DNA of 64,000 bases from positions 19,619 through 83,618 of the forward strand of contig JANBQC010000037.1 in the NCBI GenBank assembly GCA_027576995.1, in the 5' to 3' direction. The stretch comes from Dimargaris cristalligena. Taxonomy: Eukaryota > Kickxellomycota > Dimargaritomycetes > Dimargaritales > Dimargaritaceae. Of the stretch, positions 47,101 through 58,430 are shown piece by piece. Under the pieces are notes generated by a model, which had not been told where the DNA came from, made no database searches, and saw only the letters and a program-made list of their open reading frames with translations. How positions within the stretch are numbered: position 1 is the stretch's first letter; every line of letters begins with the position of its first letter. A program made the translations under genes and the position numbers.

Positions 47101-50100
47101 GGGAAAAATGCTACGATAAAGGTGCAGTGACTCATGTTGGGTGACGACCCTGGTTCTTTAGGGTCATCAGTCGTGCGCTTATCAGATAGGTCGACCTTCC
47201 TATTCCCTAGGAGGTGTCTTTTTTTGGTTTTTTTAAGGAGGGGAGGGGGCGATAATACGGAGTGGAACGGGGGGCCCGCGTAGAATGTGGGTGATCATCC
47301 CTGTGAAAATTACGGATGAGATATAGCAGCTTAGGGTGAGCATAGCCTAAAATGTGGAATATACCAAGTGCTTCTAAATATATAATACAGTTCCCTGTGA
47401 ACCTAAATAGGAGCTGGTACATGGCGCGTCATAATTGGGAATGGAAGAGGGCAACAATATGTGGCCGTATCGAAGAGATACTATGCCTGTTGAAAAGCAA
47501 TAAAGCGGTATAACCTGGCGTCCCCTCCGAAGAAACCGCTCGTCATACTGTTAAGCTGAGGATGCAGCGGTGTCACATTGGCGAATCGAATTCTGGTTAG
47601 TGACCAATATCATGCGCCAGGTTTTCTATGGGGAGTTACCAAATGGCGACAAGCCTTCTCTTCAAGGCTGTATAATTGGATATGTTCCCGATCATCCCGA
47701 TAGGTCTAATGATTGTAACAGGTGGGCTGAAATGTGCGCGCGTTGCCTTTTCACTTATTCTCCCCGCTAGGCCAATTATTACCAATCGGCATCATTTCCA
47801 ATACCCGGTTCAATTCGCTCAGTAGGGCTTCTTTGCATAATGGGCAGCCAACCACGCCATCCAGATTGTCCCTTGGCGCTTGACCCTGCAAAAAAATACC
47901 CCCTGGTTAATTAATCTCCCTGTAAGTCATTTTCTGTATTTCGAATCATTTCGGTTTTGCCCACGCCAATGAATGGTTCCCAAATTCAATCACCGGAGGG
48001 TTAGGTATGGGTCCGATAAATCCAGAGCTGGCTCGAGACTGGCACTTAAAGCAGTGGGAATCCCTTTCTTCTCGTTGGCTTCCGCCCACTGATTATTTGG
48101 CAACGAGCCTGCACCAAGAAAGGTGTATAACTGGCTTTGGAGCCATTTCTAGCCGATTGGAGCAGTGGTTTATGGGGTCGCCTGCCTTGTCCATCCTTGG
48201 CCAATAATTATAGACAGGACTTACAATTGAGAATAGGAGAATAATAAACCTGGAGTGGGAGAAAGAAAATCAGTTAATGGGCGGGAGGGAACATTATCCA
48301 ATAATGTCGCCGATTGGCTAGACGGGTAACAGTCCTTTGGTTATACCCCAAATGGCGGGTAAATTTGAAATGTGTTGCTACTCGGGTCAAGCTGACTCGC
48401 CCCCACAGTCAACTCAAATCAGAATCTAAATAGAACAAGTTGGTCACGACAAGGGTGTCATTCATCAACTTTTCACATACACACATCCATTCAAACATAT
48501 ATATTTATTTAACTGACATTTTGGCTTCCCTTGATAATACTCAATGAAAAAAAAATAGGCTACCACGTCCAACGAATGCCAAAAAGGGAATCATCTAGCC
48601 AAAGGGTGGGTGCAGTTATGTTTGGCTGGAATACATGTTCAAGCATAATTTGGTGGGCAACGTGGCTATTCGACCATATTCGACCAGCTTATCAGATGTG
48701 AATGAATGAATAAGCAAATGCGAGAGTGGGGTGTATCAACGGGCATTGGTTGAATGAGGCGGTAAACCAACACCTGTACTTGGCGGGTGTCCATTGTCAC
48801 CTCTTTTGCATCTATTTTTTACATAAAAGATAATGGTAGAAGACCAGATCCCAAATGGCCATCGCTAAGTTGAGGTTGGACAATATAATTCATACCTAAG
48901 GCAGTGTACTCTCTTGCTCGATAGATCGAACGCTTAATGGCTCAGATAGTCGAAATTGGCGGAAATTCAATACACTAGACTGCTGTATCGACATGGGTTG
49001 AAACAATACTGTGAATTAAGTGAATTTAAATTCAGTCAAATTCAAATGGCTCCCTATTATTTCGACCAACTGCCCCTGTGGCTTTAAGTTACTATTGACG
49101 GCCTATTTTTTCCGAATAATCAATTTCGCCATAGCTACAATACGCAGATTGCAATTCGATTAATTCAACGATACTGCTGCCAACGGGGGCAGAAACGGCG
49201 GTGATACTGATTCTAAATAAGCAGTACTTGAGGGGGAATTTGATTTATTTCATACTGTCAGTGTTCAAGTAGGCAATTTACGTAACCAGGGATGTAAATC
49301 ATAGGCGAAGAGTTATTTCCGCGCCAATGGGCATGTAGTTTTTTTCGGAGGGAGAGTAGCGCCCACTGGTTAAGCTGGGTATATCATGCTGGAATCTCAC
49401 CAATCCGACAGCCGATTTTGAAGAGGGATGTGGTGGTGATAGTGCTTGGTCGCAAATTATGGAGGGCTGTATTAACCATTAAATCCAACAGTGTGGTAGT
49501 CCGCATATGGGTCGTTCTCACTTTTTATTGATATTAACCTGGGATGCGAAGAAGAGTGTCACCTCCTACCAATCAACCATAAAAATAAGCACAGCTACTA
49601 ATCCAACCCAGATACTAGCTTGGAATTCACGGTAGGAACGGCCGACAACATATGTCGGAAAAATAAATAGCCGGGTGGCCCCATGAAGGGGTTGCACGGT
49701 TCCACTGACTAGCCCTACTCAGTGCCAGCCGGATTTATCATTTACATCGACCGGGATCCAATGGTTTCCTCCCTACCAGCGAGTCAGAAGGCGAATTTGG
49801 TTAGCGGATGACCGCTGACCACTACCATTAGACGATAGGTTGGTGGCACTGGCTAGTTATTGCAGCTCCCCTTCTTCGAATACACCCACACATATGCCGC
49901 CACCGCCACTAATAGCGCCGGCGGTTTATCCACTCACACCGCCCCACCCCCTTAACTTGTACCAGGTTCAATTTAACTGGTTTTTAATTGACAAAACTGT
50001 CGTCCGCCTAACCACTAGATGGTGCCTAGATGATAACATGGAAATATCGCCAGAGCAGGCGGTGCCAAAGGGAATTTGTCCATAATGATGTGGAGGAGGC

Positions 50101-51275
50101 CCCTTGAGGAATATCCGGGACAGACATACTTTAGTGGGGGGCGAAGAGGCTTTACTCAGTAAAGCGGGATGGAAATCACCCCGCTATTGTTATTCGGATA
50201 TTTTCTGCTGGATTTTGATATATATTTGTTTGGTCCAGATGGTTCCTTTTAGTAAATAGGATTGCCGTCGCTATTCTTACCCAGTTCTGTTCCGTAGGAC
50301 CAAAGACCGATTAGTTGAGTGGTAAACGTATCGGAGGGATTAGCTAGTTGCCAGCAACACCGCGGGGGACCCACCCGAAGGGGATTGTGGGCAAATTAAC
50401 GTGAATCTGAACAGTTGATTTAATCTCCATAGTAAAGGGGGGACATATTTTTCGCCGTAGGCCAATCCTTACCAAACGCGGCCGGGGTACTGACATCATC
50501 GGTAAGGGGAGGGTGGGTCGGGGAAGGGGGGATTCCTAGCTCATTAAAAGTCCAGTGGACTAGTGGGCATCACCATAATAATAATAAAATCGATAGGTAC
50601 AGGATGATGGCAAACCAATATAGAGCGCCAAGGAACGGGGAAGAGGGGGGAAGGGTGCTGAAACAATAATAGCGAACCAACACTATCGTGATCCACTGCA
50701 CTCGGCAGCTGGTACTCATGAACTGTGGGGTTGGTGGGGATGAAGACGGGTGGCCCAGTGGTTTTGTGGGCCGGGGATTTCCATATTGCTTTTTTGTATT
50801 ATTATGAATAGGAAACTCCACTTTTAACCGCATCTCGCCCTTTTCCGTCCACCTGCCGCACTTTTAGGGGAGCATATTTAAGCTATTGGCTCGCCCCCCC
50901 TCCTCCAAGATCCTGGGATATGCATTATCTATCTTGGTACATTTTCTAGTTAATTTTATTTCCCATTCTCTTGCACTAATTCTCCTAAACCCCCCTTTGG
51001 GATGATTTCTTTCGAATTGCATAGTCTAAATCCCCCATCTAGCCAAACCCGAAATTGGACAATTCCTATTAATCATTGCCATATCAACAATAGTCAAATA
51101 TTGCCTGCTATCATTGATACCACCATCCCTTTTTTCTAGATTATTTATACCTGATATCTGCCTGCCTCTCCTACCTCCACTATACGCATACACTCTAGCA
51201 CTCATTGTATGCTTAGTGTTGTAGTTCTCTATACGCGCATACTGTCTGCTGCATCGTTTAAGTTGCTTACATCGA
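41101..51275. other. Gene-poor region of 10.2 kb
   Basis: No gene is recognised. Minus-strand open segments between 42180 and 43130 follow one another in shifting frames and could be a decayed gene, but chance is a fair explanation. Plus-strand frames at 43890-44222 (110 codons), 46471-46683 and 48007-48207 show no known motif. Simple repeats include (TA)n at 45784-45800. An 18-base perfect palindrome lies at 41322-41339. CpG frequency is ordinary. Confidence 0.45.
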
Positions 51276-51289
51276 GATATATATATAAA
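51276..51289 (+). promoter_or_regulatory. Candidate TATA element for the 53153 gene
   Basis: GATATATATATAAAG stands immediately before DNA that becomes strongly pyrimidine-rich for 1.8 kb up to the start codon. If it is the core promoter, the leader is about 1.85 kb. This is inferred from position and composition. Confidence 0.35.
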
Positions 51290-53152
51290 GCCGAGCCCCG
51301 GGTAGCCGGCTCCCTTTCTTTGGCCGCGTTTCCTTGTATCCTTATTTTGGCAGCTCGTCGGTTTCGCCGAGTGCTGTGTGAGTCTTAGCTTGGCCCCGAT
51401 TCTACCTTTCTATTATCTCTCCGTTCCCTTCTCCTCCTGCGTGCGTGTGTATGTGTGTGCGTGTATGCTTATGTGTACCTTAACCAGCCCCTCGCACCGT
51501 GGTTTCTCAGCGCGCCCCTTCTCTCCTGTTCATACTGCCACGGCCACACTGTAGGTGCCGAATTCTCCATCCCCTGACTGCTGCTGACCCTGTCACTATC
51601 ACCGCTAGTTCACCTTATTATTATTCCCCTAAGCAGACCGGCTGTGGACTTTTTTTTAGTTATCTTGTTATTTCATACTGCCCATCCCCTCCCTCCCTGC
51701 CTGTCGAGTCATCTCTGTCGCTTTGGACGTGCGCTGGTTTGACCATTGCAATACTCACACACACATGGTATTTAGCCGCCCCTGAACCTAGCCCCTATTC
51801 CCGTACTCTGACGTAATTGTCACACCTCCCCTCCTCTTTGTGCCGGTTTGCTGTTAGTTGCCTATATTGTGAATTCGTCGCCCTTTTCTGAATACCTAAA
51901 TTTTGGTCTCCCCTTACCGCACCCCTCTTATTCCTGGGTATAGAGATATTTTCCTCTGTCTCATTTGTAAAGGCGGCTGGTCCGTGGTTGCTTTATCTAC
52001 CTACCTTTATTCATTTTTTCCATTAGTTTGGCCTAGTACCCTGCCACTCAATTTTGGTCCCCTGCTGGCCTTTATATGTGTGTGTGATATAATATATATC
52101 GGACTGAATCGTGGAGTTTTGACTATTAGTGGCTTTTTTGACCCTAATTGACTGTGATAGTCAATTGGCCGCCTGTGACGTACTTTTTGGCGACCCGAAG
52201 CTGCAGCAACCTTTCCCCCCCTTTTTCCATTATCTGTATATTCAGCCATTCATCAGTTTCGGACACTAGCGAGCACGCGTGTTTCGTCGATTCTCTCTCA
52301 CTCGTTCCTTCACTCTATCCGCACAACCCTCCCTTTTATCCTGCCACCCCTCTCCTCTTCTCTCTCTTTCTTCTTTTGCTTTTAATACTATTATCTCTAC
52401 AATTCTTGCTTGGTCCGGTTTTAGGGTCACTGCCGATACTGTCTCCCCCCTAACCTTTCCGTCCCCCCTTTTCTCAGCTGCCCCTTGGTTTCACCCACGC
52501 ATTTGGCTGACCTTGCCTACTTTTTTTTTTACCACGCGACCTACACTTTCGGAGAATTAATTGCAGAGGTTTCGGGGGTTTATGTGTCTCCCCACGTCTT
52601 TCGTCAGATACCCCTGCCCTAACCGCTTCCCCCTTTTCTCCTTGCTCAGTCCTCCCTTCTTCCTTTCTCCTTTCCTTTAGCTGTTGACTACTATCTAAAT
52701 ATCTCTCTTTTAGACCTTTTACTTAATTCTTGTACATTTGCCTATCTCTATACCTTTAGCTCCACCTAGTCCTGTTGTTTGGTGCTCAGTATTAATTTCA
52801 TTACAGCCTGCCCAACACTCTCTTCCTGTCCAGCCGTGTTATTTGCTTAATTCCACCCTCCACCTGTATCACTGACTCCACCCCCCTTCGATATTGCCTC
52901 TTCTATGCCCGCCTTTTCCTATTTACTTCCAGCCCCTTTTCTAGTCGGTCACCACAGCTGACTGCTTCGTCTTTTAAACCGCCCTATCCCCCTGGCATCC
53001 CGCTACAGGTCCCTTAAACTGTTCGCCGTAGCCCTCCCTGTATCCTTAGCCCGCGCTAAAATCCCCTCTTCTTTCGACTTTACTTCTAAACGTTCTTTTA
53101 ACCTGGTACCAGTCGTGCTCTCTCTCTTTTCCTTTACCCACCCGCCTCCACT
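51290..53152 (+). promoter_or_regulatory. Pyrimidine-rich long leader/promoter of the second SANT-like gene
   Basis: About 1.85 kb dominated by C and T on the coding strand (TCTCTCTTTCTTCTTTTG, CCTCCCTTCTTCCTTTCTCC and similar), with a GTGTGT-rich patch at 51440-51470. It resembles the leader at 1240-2529. Several ATGs open short frames that could act as uORFs. It ends at the start codon. It may include leader introns, which I could not place. Confidence 0.55.
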
Positions 53153-54916
53153 ATGACCAAAAGCGATTCAGAGCCAGCACCGTCGGAGGCGGTGGACGCT
53201 GGTAGTCCTCGCCCTTCTACCTCGACTCAGTCACGGGGTAATAATCGGGTATTTTTTACTGCTCGGGACGATATCGTTCTTTTACGGGAAGTCCTGGTCG
53301 AGCTGCCGTACCAGTATAAATACGGTGGCAAAATGTCCTCGTGGAGTAAAGTGGCGAATCACTTCAACTCGCTCACTCAACAAACTGTCAGTGGTCAGAG
53401 TTGCCATGAGCGCACCGACCGGCTTCTGACCCACTACCGCTCGGGTAACCTTAGCACTCTAAGGCGGCGCAGTTCGCTAGAGGAGCAGCGGGAAAAGGAG
53501 AGCCTGCTGGAAGAACTCAACAACCGAGTCAAGACCTGCAGTCGGTTCCGGTTATCTGCCCGAAGGTCCACGTCACAGCACCACCGCAAGCACACTGGTC
53601 ACCCCTATAGTGCTTCGGAGGGCTACACCACGCGACGGAGCCATACCACCCCCCAGCTCCATGGGCATGGACCCAACCATAGCCATAGCCATAGCATGCC
53701 CTTACCTGCTTCCTACGAGACGCACCATCGACTGACCCAGCATTCTTCCCCGTCCACCTCGGTGCCTTCTACTGCCACACCAGCCCACCATTCCGACCAT
53801 GGCTTAAACGGTGGCGGCAATCCTCATATCTCCTATCCTTCGACCCTAACCTCTTCCACGATGGCTGCTCATTACCCTCAACCACCCGGGTTATCCAACC
53901 TCACCAATAGCCCACCTATTCCCCGCCATGCCCGGGTGCCATCGATGCCCAGCCCTTCGGCAGCCGCTGCGACTTTAGTCCAAGTGGCCTCTGCATCCCT
54001 TCCTCCCGTTAATACCATGGTCCCACCGCCACCGCCATTACCACCTCCTACCTCGGCAGCGTTGTTGTCCTCTGGTCCCGGTCCCGTTGTGCATCACCAT
54101 CCTATGGCTAGCGGGGTTACGCTACCCAGCCTAACCCCGCTGACCACCGTTATCGCCCATGCCCAGCACACCGAGTCCGCCGCGGCTATTCTGTCGGCCC
54201 TACCCGCTGTATTGCCCCCACCCAGCACCCAGTCAGGCTGGCCGGGTGGTATGGTGACGGGTGGAAACCCTGGAAATAGTACCAACCTAGGAACCGGAGG
54301 CCCGTCTATACCCGGATCAAACTCGGCAGCCACTCCAAATGGGCCTCTCCCCTCTAGTGCTTCTTTAAGTCAGATGTCCGGGCAGTTAAACGTCGCTCCA
54401 CCGGGTAATATTTCTTCCCACATGACTACCCGCAAATATTCCCAAGCCAGTGATATGACAGGTTATGAATCCAGCGCCTCTCGTCTTTCCCCCACCTCAC
54501 CCTGGTCCCCCTCCCACTCTGGCCCACTCAGTCGTCTATTCCTATCAGGTCCCCGCGCTAATGCGACCCACTCCCACGTGCCGCATAGTGGCAACGGTCC
54601 CTCCGCTTCGACTATGGCGCCCAACACCGGTGATTTTCATCCCGAATACGTTCCCCGCGCCCTTCTTGAGGATTATATGGAACTCCGCCAACGTGAGTTA
54701 GAGTTGCAGGAGAAGCGTATAATCGCTGATGAACAAATGATGATCAAGGCTGATCAGCGTGACCGGGAGCAAAAGGAATTCATGGAGGCACTAATTAGCC
54801 GCCAGAATCAATTCCTCGAAAAACAGTCCCGGTCGTATGAAAAGTTACTTCATCAGCATATGGATTTTTGTAAAAAGTATTTCACCGACCGCAACACCAA
54901 CCAAGAAATTAGTTGA
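53153..54916 (+). CDS. Myb/SANT-like DNA-binding protein with C-terminal coiled coil
   Basis: A single-exon protein of 587 residues. Residues 34-125 form a SANT-like module: FFTARDDIVLLREVLVELPY, then WSKVANHFNSL, SGQSCHERTDRLLTHYRSGN and LRRRSSLEEQREKESLLEEL. This pattern (an ARDD start, a Trp-containing helix, CHERTD and a YR-GN segment) is found in an uncharacterised group of fungal and oomycete Myb/SANT-like proteins. Residues 140-490 are Ser/Pro/His/Thr-rich and probably disordered. The C-terminal 90 residues (ALLEDYMELRQRELELQEKR, then QRDREQKEFMEALISRQNQF) are charged and heptad-like, predicting a coiled coil for dimerisation. A nuclear regulatory role is inferred. It shares its plan with the 2530 gene but not obvious sequence identity. 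The start codon follows a CT-rich leader. Confidence 0.88.
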   Translation: MTKSDSEPAPSEAVDAGSPRPSTSTQSRGNNRVFFTARDDIVLLREVLVELPYQYKYGGKMSSWSKVANHFNSLTQQTVSGQSCHERTDRLLTHYRSGNLSTLRRRSSLEEQREKESLLEELNNRVKTCSRFRLSARRSTSQHHRKHTGHPYSASEGYTTRRSHTTPQLHGHGPNHSHSHSMPLPASYETHHRLTQHSSPSTSVPSTATPAHHSDHGLNGGGNPHISYPSTLTSSTMAAHYPQPPGLSNLTNSPPIPRHARVPSMPSPSAAAATLVQVASASLPPVNTMVPPPPPLPPPTSAALLSSGPGPVVHHHPMASGVTLPSLTPLTTVIAHAQHTESAAAILSALPAVLPPPSTQSGWPGGMVTGGNPGNSTNLGTGGPSIPGSNSAATPNGPLPSSASLSQMSGQLNVAPPGNISSHMTTRKYSQASDMTGYESSASRLSPTSPWSPSHSGPLSRLFLSGPRANATHSHVPHSGNGPSASTMAPNTGDFHPEYVPRALLEDYMELRQRELELQEKRIIADEQMMIKADQRDREQKEFMEALISRQNQFLEKQSRSYEKLLHQHMDFCKKYFTDRNTNQEIS

Positions 54917-55287
54917 TTTATTCACTTGACCCCACACTTTGCCCCTTACCACTCGCCAGTTCATGCCTACCATTGTCGTACCCATCCTAGTTAAATCCGA
55001 ACTTACTATTATCCGTTTCACTAATTTTCTTCTTAAAATCAAGCGCCTTAATATATAGTCTTCCATTGTGTTTTCCCTTCGGTCATGACACATACCGCTT
55101 ATTAATATTTCCACCCCACTAATAACACCTCTTTTTCCTGGTCAGGGAATATTCAAAACAGGATCTAGCTGAATAACTATTGTGGAAATTAACAGACATG
55201 GCGAGCCAGATAATACAGGTTACGGAACCCAATGGTTAAGAGTTACCGAGATGATACTAAAATGCGGAGAAAAATTACAAAAAGCAA
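54917..55287. other. 3' region of the SANT-like gene and tRNA flank
   Basis: AT-rich, pyrimidine-biased DNA, probably a 3' UTR, followed by the downstream flank of the minus-strand tRNA. No gene is seen. Confidence 0.5.
55279..55283 (-). terminator. RNA polymerase III terminator of tRNA-Glu
   Basis: Five consecutive A on the plus strand read as T5 just beyond the 3' end of the minus-strand tRNA. Confidence 0.75.
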
Positions 55288-55359
55288 CTCCGATACGGGG
55301 AATCGAACCCCGGCCGTCGCGGTGAAAGCGCGAAATCCTAACCATTGGACCATATCGGA
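55288..55359 (-). tRNA. tRNA-Glu (anticodon TTC)
   Basis: A 72-base cloverleaf on the minus strand with no intron. The acceptor TCCGATA pairs with TATCGGA, followed by discriminator G. The D arm contains the A box TGGTCCAATGG. The anticodon arm is TCGCG-CTTTCAC-CGCGA, giving TTC. The T arm GGGGTTCGATTCCCC holds a perfect B box. CCA is not encoded. It decodes GAA and, by wobble, GAG. Confidence 0.97.
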
Positions 55360-56300
55360 TTGTTATTTTTATTGTGGTAGGACCTGAGACCACTTAGTTA
55401 ACCATAGTATTCCTTTTCTATTTTTCTATCCTTTTATCAACGAAGTCCTGATTTATTATTTTATAGCCTTGCAATATCATAGCAAGTGAGAAATACATCA
55501 AATATCATTCGCATTTATATTTGATATCATCATTAGCCAGATATATTCGTAAACTTGTCATTATTTATCAATCCAAGCAGTAATACTATGTAGGTTGAAC
55601 TTCAACCACCTCCTAAGTATAAATACCTCCAAGAATCGCAGCTCTTAATAAAACATCTCTTTTTTCATTCTTCTGAACTGTACCGGTAGTTTTACCTACA
55701 GTTATCTTGGGTTCGATTTTACTACATCTTTTGACTATAAGGCATTCCCGCCTATTATTATACTAGTCGTTCTGCCACACCACAACATTTTGCTACGATG
55801 TTGGGAAATATAAATAGAAATAAAATATAAATATAAAAGAATTAATACCCTCGGGTACTCGAAAATAACTAAAGCATAATCAAACTTCCGCAGAAGTGCT
55901 ATCTGGTGAATTATTGTTAATAGATGCCGTCGACGTTTTGTTATTTATTGGTGATACTGATTTCACCCAATGGACAAGTCCACGGCCTATAATAACTGAA
56001 AGGTTGTCATGCACATGTGTAAAGAACACAGCAGAGACAAATTTTGATAGTAAAAATAGAATAAACTAATAGGGCCGGATGGTAGGAAGGAATAAAAGAA
56101 GGAGAAAGATAGAGAAAACAATTTTTGCATGAAAATTTTTCTTTCCCCTCTATTAACATAATATGTTTAAAAAACGAATTCTTTAGCCTTGACCAAAAAG
56201 TTATGTTTATTAATAAGATATTCCACTGAGTATTTATACTAAAACTCAGGGATTATAAATTGGTAGATGCTCAGAATTAAAGGACTAAACTTGGGCTAAA
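55360..56300. other. AT-rich intergenic region
   Basis: A TATAAATACC element at 55619-55628 resembles the one before the secreted-protein pseudogene (62959-62968), but I found no open frame after it. AATATAAATAGAAATAAAATATAAATATAA-type DNA lies near 55806. No gene is recognised. Confidence 0.45.
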
Positions 56301-56319
56301 TAATAATAAAAGGGTTAAA

Positions 56320-56550
56320 CTCGCTTGTATAACCAAAATAAAAGGAAAGACAAGGACCTTTGAATTATATCATTGGTTATATATGGTAAACCATTTGTTG
56401 GTATTACCAAAATAATAGTGACAAAGGGAACTTTGAAATAATAATTGGATAGATGAAAACGATTATACCCATTGGTATAACAAAAACAGCAGTATCAAAA
56501 AGATACTTGAACTAATAATTGGCTAGGGCTAAAGTTATACCCATTGTAAA
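56320..56550. repeat. Degenerate tandem repeat, period about 74 bases
   Basis: The core AACCAAAATA...AAGG...CTTTGAA...ATTGG recurs with starts near 56332, 56406 and 56479, giving spacings of 74 and 73. Copies differ by substitutions and small indels. It lies at the edge of a CpG-poor repeat zone and may be internal sequence of an old element. Confidence 0.55.
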
Positions 56551-56760
56551 GAACTGAACTCAAATCCTTGAAAACTGAACTTTATTTAAAAAGATAGATA
56601 ATAAAAGGGAAAGGTGATGATAGACTTGCTGTTCCAAGAGGTGGCAGCAAGGGGGAGTATTTATACTCGAAAGAGGAAGCCTAAACGAAAAGATAGATGA
56701 ATAATAGAGAAAGGGAGAAAGCTATTGTTAGCTATTCTTTGAATAGGGGCGCAGTTGGGC

Positions 56761-57041
56761 CAGGGGCAGTGTGAATGCAGGGGTATCATCCAGTCAGGGG
56801 CAGGGGGTGTATCACAGTCAAGGGTATAAAATATAATAATAGAAAAAACAATATAGTAATGAAAATGGAGGAAAAATGACCATACTTGTCAGGGGCAGGG
56901 GCTCATTCACTTGTCAGGGGTGTACTTCCAATAAGTGTGAAAAATGGATTAAAAATAAAAGTAGGTAAAAAATATGGTAAGTTCACCACAGATGGGATGA
57001 TCAGTTATTCCCATATTTAGGGAGGATTAGGTGGGCTGATA
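56761..57041 (-). mobile_element. LTR fragment, third copy, with CpG-free flank
   Basis: Positions 57004-57038 repeat 39079-39113 base for base (core TTATTCCCATATTTAGGGAG), which is the 5' end of the LTR-like sequence in minus orientation. Upstream DNA has GTCAGGGGCAGGGG repeats that resemble U3-like DNA of copy 1 (GCAAGGGGCAGGGCC near 38906) only loosely. The other LTR end was not found, so this is a fragment. Confidence 0.5.
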
Positions 57042-57303
57042 CCTAAGGGTTATATTGTTAAATGTCCCAGCTTCAAAAATGTCTAATTTGGTTACATGCT
57101 CTACATAATGAAATATCCATCAATAGGTTAGTATTATCTATCTATAACATGGGTTAGTAAAATTTAATATGTTGAAGAATATGTTCATATGTATTCTTTA
57201 TCCTATCCTATTTCACCTAATTATATTAGTTTATTCTGCTATTATGAGTTCATTTATGTTAGCTACTTAGGTTTTACCTCATCAAAATTACAGTTTAATA
57301 ATA

Positions 57304-57395
57304 CTAGCCACCTAGAGGCACCTATTATCCTCTAGCTACTTTATTCCCTTACTTCCAATTTTATTTTCTTTATATCCTTAGTATTCCAACATAGT
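57304..57395 (+). repeat. Dispersed repeat, copy A (upstream of the ABC gene)
   Basis: CTAGCCACCTAGAGGCA...CTCTAGCT...TTCCCTT...TTAGTATTCC...ATAGT aligns with 61603-61690 in the same orientation at about 70 percent by eye. CpG is absent in both copies. Together they bracket the ABC transporter gene. Confidence 0.6.
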
Positions 57396-58430
57396 GTGCA
57401 TAAAAGAGCCCAACAGGGCTATTCAGGGAACTCTAATTTAGGTACCTATACTCTTATAGAAGTTGGTGACAATGGGCAATATTCTTTAAAAAATTAGCAG
57501 GAAGTAATTCTTGAAAGAACATGAACTCTTTCTCATCTAGAACATCTTATTTTAAAACTTTGTAGCCATTTATGAGGGGCCTATTTACATGTTTGAATTG
57601 GCCATTGACCTTTTTAATTATTTCATATTATTATCCTCATTATATGTTGGTTATTTTAGGGCCATTTGCTTTAAAATTGCTTACTGAATTAGATAAAACG
57701 ATTTTTTTGTACTGTGTATTAGGGGGGGGGTACTTATTACTTAAGGGGGGTACCATATGCCTAGACGTACCAAATGCCTGTTACACCGGCAATAAAGCAC
57801 ACACCTCCTTCAGCGGAAGGCTAATCGGGTTATCCCCTAAGAAGGATCCCCTCAGTGGACCCCAATGATGGGGGAGGTATTGGACCACTTCGCGGGAATT
57901 GTAATATTAGGGGTGATTGTAACTAGATATGATCACATTCCACCACAACATACATCCCGGAATCCATTTTGATTTTCACACACTTGTTTGAGAATGAGTG
58001 TGACTAAACAATAGCTGTATGTCGGTCTCCGCAGCATGATATGCATAGACCTTCGGGTAGTGGATGCCAACTGTTCTTAATACTTTACGGCCATTATTTA
58101 CCAGGAACCAGCCATATAATAGCATCCAATATGGCCGCCGGGTACTTAAGTCGACATTAAACCACTAGTTCGCTTGTCTTTTCATCCGATATTATCCACT
58201 TTTCTCTTTGCGTGCTGCTGTCTATCGGCCACTGTCTCTATCACTTACAAAGCTTTCGTTTTGTTTTATCATTAGCCCCACAGTATACTCTATACGAGCC
58301 CGTTGTCGTCCCTAACTGCTTGCCCATGGCTTTTTATTCAACATAAACCAAAAACAACACCACTTCTTATTCTTCTAACATTTTTACATATTTATCTCCT
58401 ATTTCTTAGCTAACGGGTCGATTATAAGCC
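57396..58430. other. Upstream region of the ABC transporter gene
   Basis: CpG-free DNA to about 57690, then ordinary composition. A 98-codon frame at 57572-57868 begins with hydrophobic residues but matches nothing known. The last 280 bases before the start are CT-rich, like other promoters in the window. Confidence 0.45.
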
